Shown: positions 56,050 through 64,000 of the stretch, in pieces
Layout of the letters: each line of letters begins with the position of its first letter
How positions within the stretch are numbered: the stretch's first letter is position 1
DNA from: Bifidobacterium miconis
GTDB taxonomy: Bacteria; Actinomycetota; Actinomycetes; Actinomycetales; Bifidobacteriaceae
DNA: 64,000 nt
Direction of reading: 5' to 3'
NCBI RefSeq assembly: GCF_019331735.1
Contig: NZ_JAHBBH010000005.1
Span: 62,001 to 126,000, forward strand
Program-made: the position numbers and the translations under genes
The notes under the pieces: model-generated
What the model was told of the DNA's origin: nothing
The model's input: the letters and a program-made list of their open reading frames with translations, nothing else
Database searches by the model: none

Positions 56050-57045
56050 ATGGCGAAACGAATCGTATTGGCTGACCCGCGCGGCTTTTGCGCGGGCGTG
56101 GATCGGGCGATTCTCACCGTGCAGACGATTCTCAAGGCCGCCGGCGCGCCGCGCGAGGACGGCCTGCCGCCCGTGTACGTGCGCCGCCAGATCGTGCACA
56201 ACAAGCACGTCGTCGAGGACTTGGCCGAACAGGGCGCCGTGTTCGTGCAGGAACTCGCCGAAATCCCGGACGAGGCCGCCGCCGCGGGCATTCCGATCGT
56301 GTTCTCCGCGCACGGCGTGTCGCCCGCGGTCAAGGCCGAGGCCGCCGCGCGCGGCATGCACGTCGTGGACGCCACCTGCCCGCTGGTGAGCAAGGTGCAC
56401 CGCGAAGTGCTGCGCTTCGTGCGCGAAGGATACGAGATCGTCTACATCGGCCACAAGGGCCACGACGAGGCCGTCGGCGTGGTGGGGGAGAGCCCCGAGC
56501 ACGTGCATCTGATCGAACACGCCGGCGACGTGGACTCGCTTGATTTCACGCCGGACACGAAGCTCGTGCTGCTGAGCCAGACCACGCTGAGCATCGACGA
56601 GACGGCCGGCACGATCGCCGCGCTCAAGGCCCGCTTCCCGTGGATCAAGGAACCGCCCAGCTCCGACATCTGCTACGCGACGTCGAACCGGCAGGCCGCG
56701 GTCAAGCTCGTCGCCGAACAGTCCGATTGCGTGGTGATCGTCGGCTCCGCGAACTCGTCGAACTCGGTGCGACTGATGGAGGTCGCGCAGGACGCGCTCG
56801 GCTTGCGCGGCACCGCGCACCGCGTCGACGACGCGAGTGAAATGGACGCGGCATGGTTCGACGGCGTCGAAGCCGTGGGCGTCTCGTCCGGCGCGTCCGT
56901 GCCCGACGAACTCGTCTCCGGCGTGATCGACGCACTGCGCGGCCGCGGATTCACCGAGGTCACCGCCGTCGAAACCATCAAGGAAAACATGCACTTCGTG
57001 TTGCCGGCTGAGCTTCGCAGCCGGCAGCCTTCGCGTGCGCAATAG
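56050..57045 (+). CDS. ispH: 4-hydroxy-3-methylbut-2-enyl diphosphate reductase
   Basis: A 331-residue iron-sulfur enzyme, the last step of the MEP isoprenoid pathway. The three cluster cysteines are in GFCAGVDRA, DATCPLVSK and DICYATSNRQ. IVHNKHVVEDL and the SSGASVPDELV segment are also present. ATG 56050 follows AGGAAAGGCGG; ATG 56017 would add 11 residues. After ENMHFVLP the last dozen residues and the stop are encoded within a palindromic repeat, so the natural C-terminus has been replaced or extended. Confidence 0.95.
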   Translation: MAKRIVLADPRGFCAGVDRAILTVQTILKAAGAPREDGLPPVYVRRQIVHNKHVVEDLAEQGAVFVQELAEIPDEAAAAGIPIVFSAHGVSPAVKAEAAARGMHVVDATCPLVSKVHREVLRFVREGYEIVYIGHKGHDEAVGVVGESPEHVHLIEHAGDVDSLDFTPDTKLVLLSQTTLSIDETAGTIAALKARFPWIKEPPSSDICYATSNRQAAVKLVAEQSDCVVIVGSANSSNSVRLMEVAQDALGLRGTAHRVDDASEMDAAWFDGVEAVGVSSGASVPDELVSGVIDALRGRGFTEVTAVETIKENMHFVLPAELRSRQPSRAQ

Positions 57046-57210
57046 CGCGCACGCTCACTTCGCCTACGGGAAGCACACTGTGCTTCCCTCTTAACGGCTC
57101 AGCTGGCGGAAATCCGCCGGCAACCTTCGCGTGCGCAATAGCGCGCACAAGTGTCACAGGAGCTCCCTCTGACGAGGGAGCTGTCACGGCTTCAGCCGTG
57201 ACTGAGGGAG
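57005..57210. repeat. Palindromic repeat cluster over the ispH end
   Basis: Two related units, near 57005-57053 and 57098-57148, both contain CCTTCGCGTGCGCAATAGCG followed by CGCAC, each preceded by an AGCCGGCA- or CGCCGGCA-ended hairpin. They are followed by the two-hairpin element 57161-57210: AGCTCCCTCTGACGAGGGAG, then CTGTCACGGCTTCAGCCGTG and ACTGAGGGAG. The latter belongs to the same family as 43286 and 63766. It lies between ispH and the convergent ybaK gene. Confidence 0.8.
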
Positions 57211-57240
57211 AGACCGGAGCCGCATACGCTGTTGACCTGT

Positions 57241-57750
57241 TTACCACGTGCCGATGGGCGCGGCGACCGCGTCGAGCACCTTGAGCAGGTCCTCGGGCGC
57301 GATGCCGATCGAAAAGCCGCGCTTGCCGCCCGACAGCAGGATTCGGTCGTACTGCAGCGCGCTCTCGTCGAGCACGGTCTTGTGATGCACCTTCTGGCCG
57401 AGCGGCGAAATGCCGCCGACCACATACCCCGATTCACGCATGGCGACCTTCGGATCGGCCATCGCCGCCTTCTTGGCGCCCACCGCCGCGGCCAAAGCCT
57501 TCAGATCCATGTGCCCGCTGACCGGCACCACGCCCACCACGCGTTCGGAACCCGTGTCGGCCATAAGCGTCTTGAACACCTGATGCTCGTCGAATCCAAG
57601 CTTCGTGGCCGCCTCCACGCCGTACCCGTCATCCATGTGATCGTTGGAATGCTCGTACTCGTACGTTTCGAACGGCACGCCCGCCTTCTCCAGCTGCACG
57701 GTCGCCGGAGTCGAGCCCTTGCCTTTCTCGTTCTTCGATTTCTTGCCCAT
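57241..57750 (-). CDS. ybaK: YbaK-type aminoacyl-tRNA deacylase
   Basis: A 169-residue YbaK/EbsC protein. The family hydrolyses mischarged Cys-tRNA(Pro). Segments are GVPFETYEYEH (about residue 24), LGFDEHQVFKTLMADTG with the conserved Lys, VVPVSGHMDLKALAAAVGAKK, GYVVGGISPLGQK and the late DRILLSGGKRGFSIGI. A basic 12-residue N-terminal extension is present. It is convergent with ispH and next to repeats. Confidence 0.92.
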   Translation of the reverse strand: MGKKSKNEKGKGSTPATVQLEKAGVPFETYEYEHSNDHMDDGYGVEAATKLGFDEHQVFKTLMADTGSERVVGVVPVSGHMDLKALAAAVGAKKAAMADPKVAMRESGYVVGGISPLGQKVHHKTVLDESALQYDRILLSGGKRGFSIGIAPEDLLKVLDAVAAPIGTW

Positions 57751-57849
57751 GTCGCCCCATCATACGACGCCGTCCCGGCTTGCGCGGGCTGAGGGCCGCA
57801 AACGCATCGTCAATACGGTTCGATGCGGCCCTCAACCCAAGCTCGCCGG

Positions 57850-60453
57850 TCAGCGGACACGCAGCATGTGGAAGGAATGGGGGCCGACGGTCAAAGACAC
57901 CGTGCCGTCCGCGTCGATGCCGACGAGACGGGTGTGCGGGCGCACCCGTTCCGGCGCGTCGAAGTCGTTTTCGGCGTCAAGCGGCACGTCCGCGATCGAT
58001 TCGACCACGGCCTGCCGTGCGCCGGCGCAACGATGGCCGTCCGCCGGGGAATCGCCGTCCGCGGCCGTGTCATCGGCGTGCGGGAAACGGACAGCCACCG
58101 GCTGCGACGCGTCGGTCACGTTGACGAGCTTGACGATCGTCTCGCCGGTCGTCTCGTCACGCACCGCCGAATAGTAGAGCGGTCGCGGGTCGGAGCGCTT
58201 GAACGTGTGGTCGAAGATCGGCGTGTCGTCGATCCAGCCGCGCACGCGCGAGCCGTCGACCGACAGTCGGCAGCGGTAGGCGACGCCCCGCTCGGTGACG
58301 ACGTGCGAGTTCGTCGTGCACAGGCCGCCGTTGGTGACGCCGTGCAGTCCGCACAGCCGCTGCCAGCCGTTGATGTAGAACCGCAGCAGGTTCCGGTCGT
58401 CGTGCATGGCGAAGTCGAGGCCGAACCCGTACTTGCCGTTCAGCTCGTCGCGCAGTTCGCCGTTGCGGCGCGTGAACGTAAACTCGACCGTGTACGAGTC
58501 GGCGGGCACGCTGCCGCAGTCGCGTATCGCATGATCGGCGTCGATCGTGAAATCGTCGTCGCGCAGCAGCACGTCGCCGTTCTCGTCGCGCACCGTGAAC
58601 CCGGCGACGTCGACGCGCGCGTGCGTCGTGGTCATGCGCAGCAATCCTGCCAGCGACAGTGGTTCCGGCTCGGTCGTTGGCGTCGGCATGTCGTCGCTCG
58701 CGGCGAGCAGCTGCGTGCCCTGACCGGTCATGAACATGCGTTGCACCCAATAGCTCGGCGTGCCGAACGCGCGCGTGCCGTCGAAGTAGATCATGTCCGG
58801 ATCCCAGTTGCGGTAGGCGACGTTGCACAGCATCGGCGCATAGCAGGCGAGCCCGATGCCGGGCGCCTTTTCCACGCCGGTCAGGAACGCGGCCTCCGCC
58901 AACGCGTTCCGCCACGCCTTGCCGCACGACGCGTATTCGCCGAGGAACGCGCGCGGCCAGCCCTCGTCCGCGCGGTAGGAGGCGTAGCGGTCGACGTTCG
59001 CGACGAACCATTCGGGCGAGTGATAGAAATGTTCGTCCATGAACGAAGTGCCGGTCTTCGCTGCATCGGCCCAAATTTGGGCCTCCTGCTCGCCTCCGAT
59101 CGAGGGGCCGGCCGAACCAATGAGCCGGATGTCGGGGTACCGTTCGCGCACGGCCTTGGCCATGATGTCGTAGCGTTCGTAGAATTCGCTGCCCGTCTCC
59201 TCGTTGCCGATGCCGAGGTACTTCAGGCGGAAGCTGCCCGGGTGACCCATGCTCGCGCGCACGGAACCCCAACGCGAATCGGCCGGCCCGTTGGCGAATT
59301 CGATCAGGTCGAGCACCTCGTCGACCCACTCCTGCATGTCCTCGATCGGCGTGGCCTCGAGATTGTGCGGATCCCAGCCGCCGGCGATCACCGGCAGCGG
59401 CTCCGCGCCGATGTCCTCGCAGAACTGGAAGAACTCGAAGTAGCCGAGCCCGAACGTGCTGTTGTAGTTCCAGCTGTTGCGCCGAGCCGGACGCTGTTCG
59501 ACCGGTCCGACCGTGTTTTTCCAACGGTAGATGCTGTCGCGGTCGTCCGCGTCCAGCGATCCGATGTGCATGACGCACCCGCCGGGGAAGCGCATGAACT
59601 TCGGCTTCATGTCGGCGATGAGCTGCGCGACGTCGCGGCGCATGCCGTTCGGGCGGTTCCTGAACGTGCGCGCGGGGAACAGGGAGACCATGTCGAGCGA
59701 GACGTGGCACGGCGCGTCGAACATCAGCGTGAGCCGGCCAGCCGGATCGACGCGGTCGTCGGCATCGGCGTTCGCGCGGCGTCGATCGTCACCGTCGTTC
59801 TGCATGCCGGCGCCCGCGCGTTCTCCGTCGCGTCCGCTGATGAACGCGGTGACGGTGCCCTCGACGCGCGTCCACGCGCCGTACGCTTCGGCCGGGATCG
59901 GCAGCACGGTTTCGCCGTACGTTTCCGTGCCGTCCGCGTTCTCCAGCCAGACGATGATCGAAATCGGCTCGTCGTTGTTGTTGCGGTCGGTGCGTGCATT
60001 GCCGTGCGCGGGGGAGCCGTCAAGCCGCACTTGGCAGGAGAACCGGTATTTCTCGCCGTCGCGCACGGGGATGCCGTCGCCGTAGCCGAGGTTGGAGATG
60101 CCGGCGCCGTCGCCGCAGCGGATGACGTCGAGCCGTGCGTAGTGACGGTTGCGTTCGTTGAGCGGATGCGCGTCGTCGACGTGCAGGCCGACGATCGCGT
60201 CGCCGCGCTGCACCTTGCGCCATGCGGTGAGCGCCGTATAGGACGCGTTGTCGATTGGATCGAATTCGAACGACCTGTTGCGCACGAGCTCGCCGTACAG
60301 GCCGCCGTCGGCCGCGTGGTTGAGGTCCTCGAAGAATACGCCGAACAGGTCGCCCTGGTTTTTGATCGGCGTGTCGCGCACGTCGACGGTGATCGGGACG
60401 CGCTCGGTTGCGGCCTGTTTGCTGGGTTCGGGCGCCGCGTTGCGCTGGGTCAT
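57850..60453 (-). CDS. GH51 alpha-L-arabinofuranosidase, cytoplasmic
   Basis: An 867-residue GH51 enzyme that releases arabinofuranose. It begins with FGVFFEDLNHAADGGLYGEL, has an inserted carbohydrate-binding-like region (about 125-270) and then the barrel: MRFPGGCVMHI, acid/base Glu in YLGIGNEETGSEFY (about residue 425) and nucleophile Glu in FLGEYAS (about 515). A laminin-G-like region (about 630-760) and a beta domain complete it; the insert makes it longer than typical GH51. No signal peptide is found. AAAGGAGACCAC precedes the ATG. It is divergent from a binding lipoprotein gene, with shared palindromes. Confidence 0.93.
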   Translation of the reverse strand: MTQRNAAPEPSKQAATERVPITVDVRDTPIKNQGDLFGVFFEDLNHAADGGLYGELVRNRSFEFDPIDNASYTALTAWRKVQRGDAIVGLHVDDAHPLNERNRHYARLDVIRCGDGAGISNLGYGDGIPVRDGEKYRFSCQVRLDGSPAHGNARTDRNNNDEPISIIVWLENADGTETYGETVLPIPAEAYGAWTRVEGTVTAFISGRDGERAGAGMQNDGDDRRRANADADDRVDPAGRLTLMFDAPCHVSLDMVSLFPARTFRNRPNGMRRDVAQLIADMKPKFMRFPGGCVMHIGSLDADDRDSIYRWKNTVGPVEQRPARRNSWNYNSTFGLGYFEFFQFCEDIGAEPLPVIAGGWDPHNLEATPIEDMQEWVDEVLDLIEFANGPADSRWGSVRASMGHPGSFRLKYLGIGNEETGSEFYERYDIMAKAVRERYPDIRLIGSAGPSIGGEQEAQIWADAAKTGTSFMDEHFYHSPEWFVANVDRYASYRADEGWPRAFLGEYASCGKAWRNALAEAAFLTGVEKAPGIGLACYAPMLCNVAYRNWDPDMIYFDGTRAFGTPSYWVQRMFMTGQGTQLLAASDDMPTPTTEPEPLSLAGLLRMTTTHARVDVAGFTVRDENGDVLLRDDDFTIDADHAIRDCGSVPADSYTVEFTFTRRNGELRDELNGKYGFGLDFAMHDDRNLLRFYINGWQRLCGLHGVTNGGLCTTNSHVVTERGVAYRCRLSVDGSRVRGWIDDTPIFDHTFKRSDPRPLYYSAVRDETTGETIVKLVNVTDASQPVAVRFPHADDTAADGDSPADGHRCAGARQAVVESIADVPLDAENDFDAPERVRPHTRLVGIDADGTVSLTVGPHSFHMLRVR

Positions 60454-60526
60454 GGTGTGGTCTCCTTTGCTTGGCCGGCGGGTTGACTCGTGTCACGATT
60501 TGCGTTTCGCCGACCGTCGGTTTATG

Positions 60527-60553
60527 ATATCGATATGAATTTTATATCGATAT
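60527..60553. promoter_or_regulatory. Paired ATATCGATAT palindromes in a divergent promoter region
   Basis: Two perfect 10-bp palindromes ATATCGATAT (60527-60536 and 60544-60553), each followed by GAA, with a 17-bp centre-to-centre distance. They lie 74 bp from the GH51 start and 82 bp from the lipoprotein start. The nearby LacI regulator at 62458 is the likely binder. Confidence 0.65.
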
Positions 60554-60634
60554 GAACGCGATGCAAAATTCACAACACGCCGGACCGGCTCGACGGAGGA
60601 GCCGGCGCGACGCCCAACGACGAACAAAGGACAC

Positions 60635-62227
60635 ATGATGAGGAAGTCATATTCGACGGCGAAGAAAACCATCGCGGCCATCAGCGCGGCCGCCTGCCTG
60701 ACCGGACTCGCGGCCTGCGGCGAAGACAGCAAGACCGACGCCAACGGCAAGCCGATCGTCACCGTGCAGATCATCAAGCGATCGCCCATGATCGCGATCA
60801 GCAAAATGAAGTATGCCAAGGACCTCGAGAAAGCCTGCGATTGCACAATCCAATGGCGCGAGGCATCCGAAAACGCGTGGAGTCAGCAGAAGACGGCGTC
60901 CCTTGCGGCCAGCGAGGTCGCGGACCTGACCATCTGGGGCTACAGCAACCAGGATCTGGCGAAGTACCCGCTGTTCGAAGATCTGTCGGATGATCTCGAC
61001 AAGATGCCCAATGTTCAGGAATACTTCAAGGAATCCGAAGCATCGCGTCGCTTCGCCACTGATCTCAATGGCCATATCTGGCAGATCCCCTCCAATGCGG
61101 GCAATTCTCCGGCCGCCCTTGCCGGAGGCCAGTTCATGCGCATCAACAAGACATGGCTCGACAAGCTCGGCCTTGAAGTACCCCGCACCTGGGACGAACT
61201 GACCGCCGTGCTCAAGGCGTTCAAGACGCAGGATCCGAACGGCAACGGCGAAGCCGACGAGATTCCGTTCAGCCCGCACGCGCTCGGCACCACCGGTTTT
61301 GGCTGGTACGACAGCTTCCTGTTGCTCAACTCCACCGGCATCACCACTCAGTTCTTCAGCACCGGCACGCAGGGCCTGTACTCCAAGGACGGCAAGGTCG
61401 GCAACTTCATGCAGACCGACAACTTCCGTCGCGTCATCGAGTATTACCACTCGCTCGTCGAGCAGGGACTGGTCCCGCAGAACGCCATGACCAAGGACGA
61501 TTCCACGTGGAGCGGCGAAGTTGGCGGCGACACTGCCCGCGTCGGTGTCTCCTTCGGTTGGGAGGTGTCCGACTTCGGCAAGAACATCGACCAGTACATC
61601 ACCATGCGCGTGCCCAAGGAAAGCGCCTCCACGCCGGATTCCGATGTCACGTGGGAGGCGCCGGTCGCCGACGTGTACAACGGCGCCGCCGTGTCGGCCA
61701 ACGCCAAGAACAAGGACGCCGCGTTCAAGATCATCAACGCCATGCTTGACCCGGATCTGACCATCGAAGGCTACTACGGCGACATGGGCACCTACGTCAC
61801 CAAGGAAGGGGAGAACAAGTACTCCGTTCCGGAGAAAACCTTCGCCGACACGTCCGTCACCTATGGTCTGGCCGATCGCACCCTGGCATGGATGCGTCCC
61901 GACTTCACCGTTGGCGGCCCGGGCATGGCCTCCAGCGAACGTGCGATCAAGGCCGCCGAGGTGTATGCCCCCGACCAGAAGAACATCGGCGAGGGCGATA
62001 CCATCCCGCAGTGGGTCACCCCGAGCTCCGACGATCAGACCACCATCTCCAACATCAACACGCCGCTGTTCTCGTACGCCATGCCGGTCATCGCCAAGTG
62101 GATCTCGCAGGGAGGTCTCGACGACGCTTCGTGGAATGAGTTCCAGAAGAATCTGAAGACGCTGCAGATCGACGATGTTGTCAAGATCTACCAGAAGTGG
62201 GTCGACACGTACGCCAAGCAGAACTGA
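60635..62227 (+). CDS. Sugar ABC transporter solute-binding lipoprotein
   Basis: A 530-residue large solute-binding protein, with a lipobox LAAC (Cys28). It is a clear paralogue of the protein at 1740-3335: both share DDLDKMPNV, the EF-hand-like DPNGNGEADEIP/KADEIP segment, TTGFGWYD and a similar C-terminus ending in an IYQKWVDTY/IWQKWYDQY motif. It is divergent from GH51 and followed by a LacI gene, so it probably binds arabinosyl oligosaccharides. No permease is adjacent within the window. Confidence 0.87.
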   Translation: MMRKSYSTAKKTIAAISAAACLTGLAACGEDSKTDANGKPIVTVQIIKRSPMIAISKMKYAKDLEKACDCTIQWREASENAWSQQKTASLAASEVADLTIWGYSNQDLAKYPLFEDLSDDLDKMPNVQEYFKESEASRRFATDLNGHIWQIPSNAGNSPAALAGGQFMRINKTWLDKLGLEVPRTWDELTAVLKAFKTQDPNGNGEADEIPFSPHALGTTGFGWYDSFLLLNSTGITTQFFSTGTQGLYSKDGKVGNFMQTDNFRRVIEYYHSLVEQGLVPQNAMTKDDSTWSGEVGGDTARVGVSFGWEVSDFGKNIDQYITMRVPKESASTPDSDVTWEAPVADVYNGAAVSANAKNKDAAFKIINAMLDPDLTIEGYYGDMGTYVTKEGENKYSVPEKTFADTSVTYGLADRTLAWMRPDFTVGGPGMASSERAIKAAEVYAPDQKNIGEGDTIPQWVTPSSDDQTTISNINTPLFSYAMPVIAKWISQGGLDDASWNEFQKNLKTLQIDDVVKIYQKWVDTYAKQN

Positions 62228-62457
62228 CGACGTGGTCCGGTTTATCGGTCACCCTCTCAACCGGTAATCCGGACTATAACGAACGCAAACAGACTCGGCC
62301 TTCCGACCCGGGAGGTGCACCTGCCGGAATGCCGTGGACGATTCCGTTCCTTTCTCGTTCACGGCGATTCCGGAGCTGTGCCGTCACAGGTCGGAAGGCC
62401 CTTACAATAGGGGATTGTTTGCCGAAAGCAAGCCCCGATCACACAAAGGCGGTACTC

Positions 62458-63480
62458 ATGGTCACGTTCAAGGATGTCGCAAAAGAAGCCGGAGTCTCTC
62501 CGGCGACCGTGTCCTACGCATTGCGCGGCGGAGAACATGTCTCCAAGCACACCATGGACAAGGTCGTGGCCGCCGCGCAGAAGCTCGGCTACGTCGCCAA
62601 TCCGTCCGCTCGGTCCCTGCGCCGCGGCCGCACCAACGTGATCGACATCGTCGTGCATGAGCTCGACGTGCCGTACTTCTACTCGCGTCTGTCCGACGTG
62701 GCGTCCGACGTGATCCGCGAAGCCGGCTATCAGGCCGTTGTATTGAAAACCGGCATGGATACGGACAACGTGAGCGCCGCCGTCAGCTCCATCTCCAACC
62801 AGTACTGTGACGGCGTGATCCTCAACCCGTCCGGACTGCCCGCGCAGGAGATCAAGCGGCTGAGCGTGAACCGACCCGTCGTGTTGCTCGACGAAGCACA
62901 CGCCAAGCCCGTGCTTGATACGGTGATGACGCCGAACGAGGAAGGCGTCACGGCCGCGACCCGGCACATGATCGAACGCGGATGCCGCAATCTGCTATTC
63001 GTCGGCGGAGGACGGGCCGAGCTCGATAGTTATGCGGAAGGCTCACGCGACACCGGCCCGGCCCGCACGCACGCGTTCCGGCAGACGCTGCTGGACGCCG
63101 GACTGCCATGCGACGATGCGCGCCTGATTCCCGCCGGCTGGTGGACCGATCCCGGACTTGACGCCGCGCATCACATCGTCGATTCCGGCATCTCGTTCGA
63201 CGGCGTGGTATGCGCGACCGACTCGATTGCGCTGGGCCTGATCCGCGGATTCGCCGACCGCGGCGTGCACGTGCCCGACGATGCGCTCGTCATCGGCTTC
63301 GACGGCATTTCCGTGGGCCGGTGGACTGTGCCGAGCATCAGCACCGTCGAGGTCGACATGACCGATCTCGTGCACAAGGCCATGAACATGCTCGTCTCGC
63401 GCATCGAAGGCACCTACGACGGCGAACCGCGCCGCCAAACCGCCTCCTTCCGTCTCCTCGAACGAGAATCCACCCGATAA
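62458..63480 (+). CDS. LacI-family regulator of the arabinoside block
   Basis: A 340-residue LacI repressor. The helix-turn-helix is residues 4-50 (FKDVAKEAGVSPATVSYALRG), with the hinge ARSLRRGRTNVI; the sensor domain has CDGVILNPSG and VIGFDGISVG. It is 231 bp downstream of the lipoprotein, with its own TACAAT -10 candidate at 62403. It probably represses GH51 and the lipoprotein through the ATATCGATAT pair; the effector is unknown. Confidence 0.9.
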   Translation: MVTFKDVAKEAGVSPATVSYALRGGEHVSKHTMDKVVAAAQKLGYVANPSARSLRRGRTNVIDIVVHELDVPYFYSRLSDVASDVIREAGYQAVVLKTGMDTDNVSAAVSSISNQYCDGVILNPSGLPAQEIKRLSVNRPVVLLDEAHAKPVLDTVMTPNEEGVTAATRHMIERGCRNLLFVGGGRAELDSYAEGSRDTGPARTHAFRQTLLDAGLPCDDARLIPAGWWTDPGLDAAHHIVDSGISFDGVVCATDSIALGLIRGFADRGVHVPDDALVIGFDGISVGRWTVPSISTVEVDMTDLVHKAMNMLVSRIEGTYDGEPRRQTASFRLLERESTR

Positions 63481-63564
63481 GCACTTTTCCGCCATCGAGA
63501 TACGGCCTTCGTCCGGCTCGGCAAGGTCGTGAATCAATGGGGCTCTTCGCATTTTGGTGTGTAC

Positions 63565-63880
63565 GGGCGTTGTCCCGGTGGTGTTGGAATCACGCTGTCG
63601 CGTGATGCTGTATTGTCATGGGATTGCGCGATAGCGCAATCCCAGCATCGCGCTGCCGCGCGATGAACACGGCATTGCGCTCGCGCGCAATACCATATTC
63701 CCAGCGGCGGCTCGGCCGCCGCGCTTGCCAGTGTTCAACGCACTATGATGCTGGCGGAGCCTCGGCCCCCTCAGCTGAGGGGGCTGTCAGCCGCAGGCTG
63801 ACTGGGGGAGCGTCGCGGCGCTACGCGCCGCCAACAACACAGTATCGCGCGCAGCGCGATTCCGATACCTCGGACCGCAC
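63565..63880. repeat. Composite palindromic repeat, copy 2
   Basis: No gene is seen. From 63565 to about 63780 it parallels 14768-14980: GATTGCGCGATAGCGCAATC (a perfect palindrome), GCGGCGGCTCGGCCGCCGC and GTTCAACGCACTATGATGCT are shared, some with small changes. At 63766-63810 it carries the two-hairpin element with CTGTCAGCCGCAGGCTGACT and GGGGGAG. It ends with CGCGCAGCGCGATTCCGATA. Confidence 0.75.
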
Positions 63881-63945
63881 GACTTATACACAGCAAAATG
63901 CGAAGAGCCATCAATGGCTGATGAACGTGTGCCGCGGATGCAAAA

Positions 63946-63981
63946 AAAGGGAGCCCTTCCAATTGCGGAAGGGCTCCCTTT
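63946..63981 (-). terminator. Terminator near the right edge
   Basis: AAAGGGAGCCCTTCC and its complement (63967-63981) form a 15-bp stem around AATTGC. A run of A on the left becomes a U-run on the minus strand, so it probably ends a minus-strand gene beyond the right edge. Confidence 0.75.
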
Positions 63982-64000
63982 CAGTGGTCCTTATGAACCT

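Noticed and set aside
57005..57210. CRISPR array
   Set aside because: The repeats are few, palindromic and unevenly spaced, and no cas gene is nearby.

Overview
The window looks like a glycan-foraging Bifidobacterium. The clues are the high G+C content, a complete lacto-N-biose/galacto-N-biose operon (GH112 phosphorylase, NahK, GalT), many intracellular glycoside hydrolases beside ABC solute-binding lipoproteins, actinobacterial housekeeping genes (SigH-like factor, the 24-residue ribosomal protein bL37) and no sugar ABC ATPase gene (bifidobacteria commonly share one encoded elsewhere). The species cannot be fixed from this sequence. All assignments come from reading motifs; no search was run.

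Layout. 1-6302: a fucose block, with the 5' end of an L-fuconate dehydratase gene, a divergent LacI regulator, a solute-binding lipoprotein and two cytoplasmic GH29 alpha-L-fucosidases; one 11-bp palindrome recurs at three promoters. 6436-13681 (minus strand): a mannose/fucose block, with an AGE-family sugar isomerase, a GH125 alpha-mannosidase, a FucP-type permease, a VOC protein, a PfkB kinase and a ROK regulator; GH125 and the regulator share an 18/20-identical operator-like sequence. 13957-14691: cutC. 14692-15422: a 0.7-kb gene-free stretch of palindromic repeats ending in a promoter. 15423-28707: the LNB/GNB operon (binding protein, two permeases, lnpA, nahK, galT, a ROK kinase), a ROK regulator, nagB and nagA. 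No galE is present at the usual end of the lnp operon.

28765-33299 holds a tandem transglutaminase-like protein and an AAA ATPase with a nuclease-like C-terminus. 33366-42657 is the least familiar region: a serine hydrolase and a type-B carboxylesterase transcribed away from an ABC transporter, a GH30 glycosidase, a DUF624 membrane protein and a TetR regulator. The divergent promoter region carries two copies of a TTACT-N3-AGTAA palindrome, which suggests one co-regulated pathway for an esterified glycoside. 42736-57750 is mostly housekeeping: Nudix, Xaa-Pro aminopeptidase, FolC, SMC, FemAB-like ligase, MurE-like ligase, SigH-like sigma factor with a cysteine-rich partner, bL37, aldose epimerase, IspH and YbaK. 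57850-63480 is an arabinose block: GH51 arabinofuranosidase, divergent binding lipoprotein and LacI regulator, with a pair of ATATCGATAT palindromes in the shared promoter region.

The metabolic logic is import followed by cytoplasmic trimming. Binding proteins capture fucosylated, LNB-type or arabinosyl oligosaccharides; GH29, GH125, GH51, GH30 and GH112 cleave them inside the cell; dedicated kinases, isomerases and NagA/NagB pass the sugars to central metabolism. Dispersed palindromic repeats at 14.8, 43.3, 57.1 and 63.6 kb are a second theme; one supplies the end of ispH and a different one appears to supply part of a linker in the transglutaminase-like gene. No tRNA, rRNA, CRISPR array, transposase or prophage gene was recognised.
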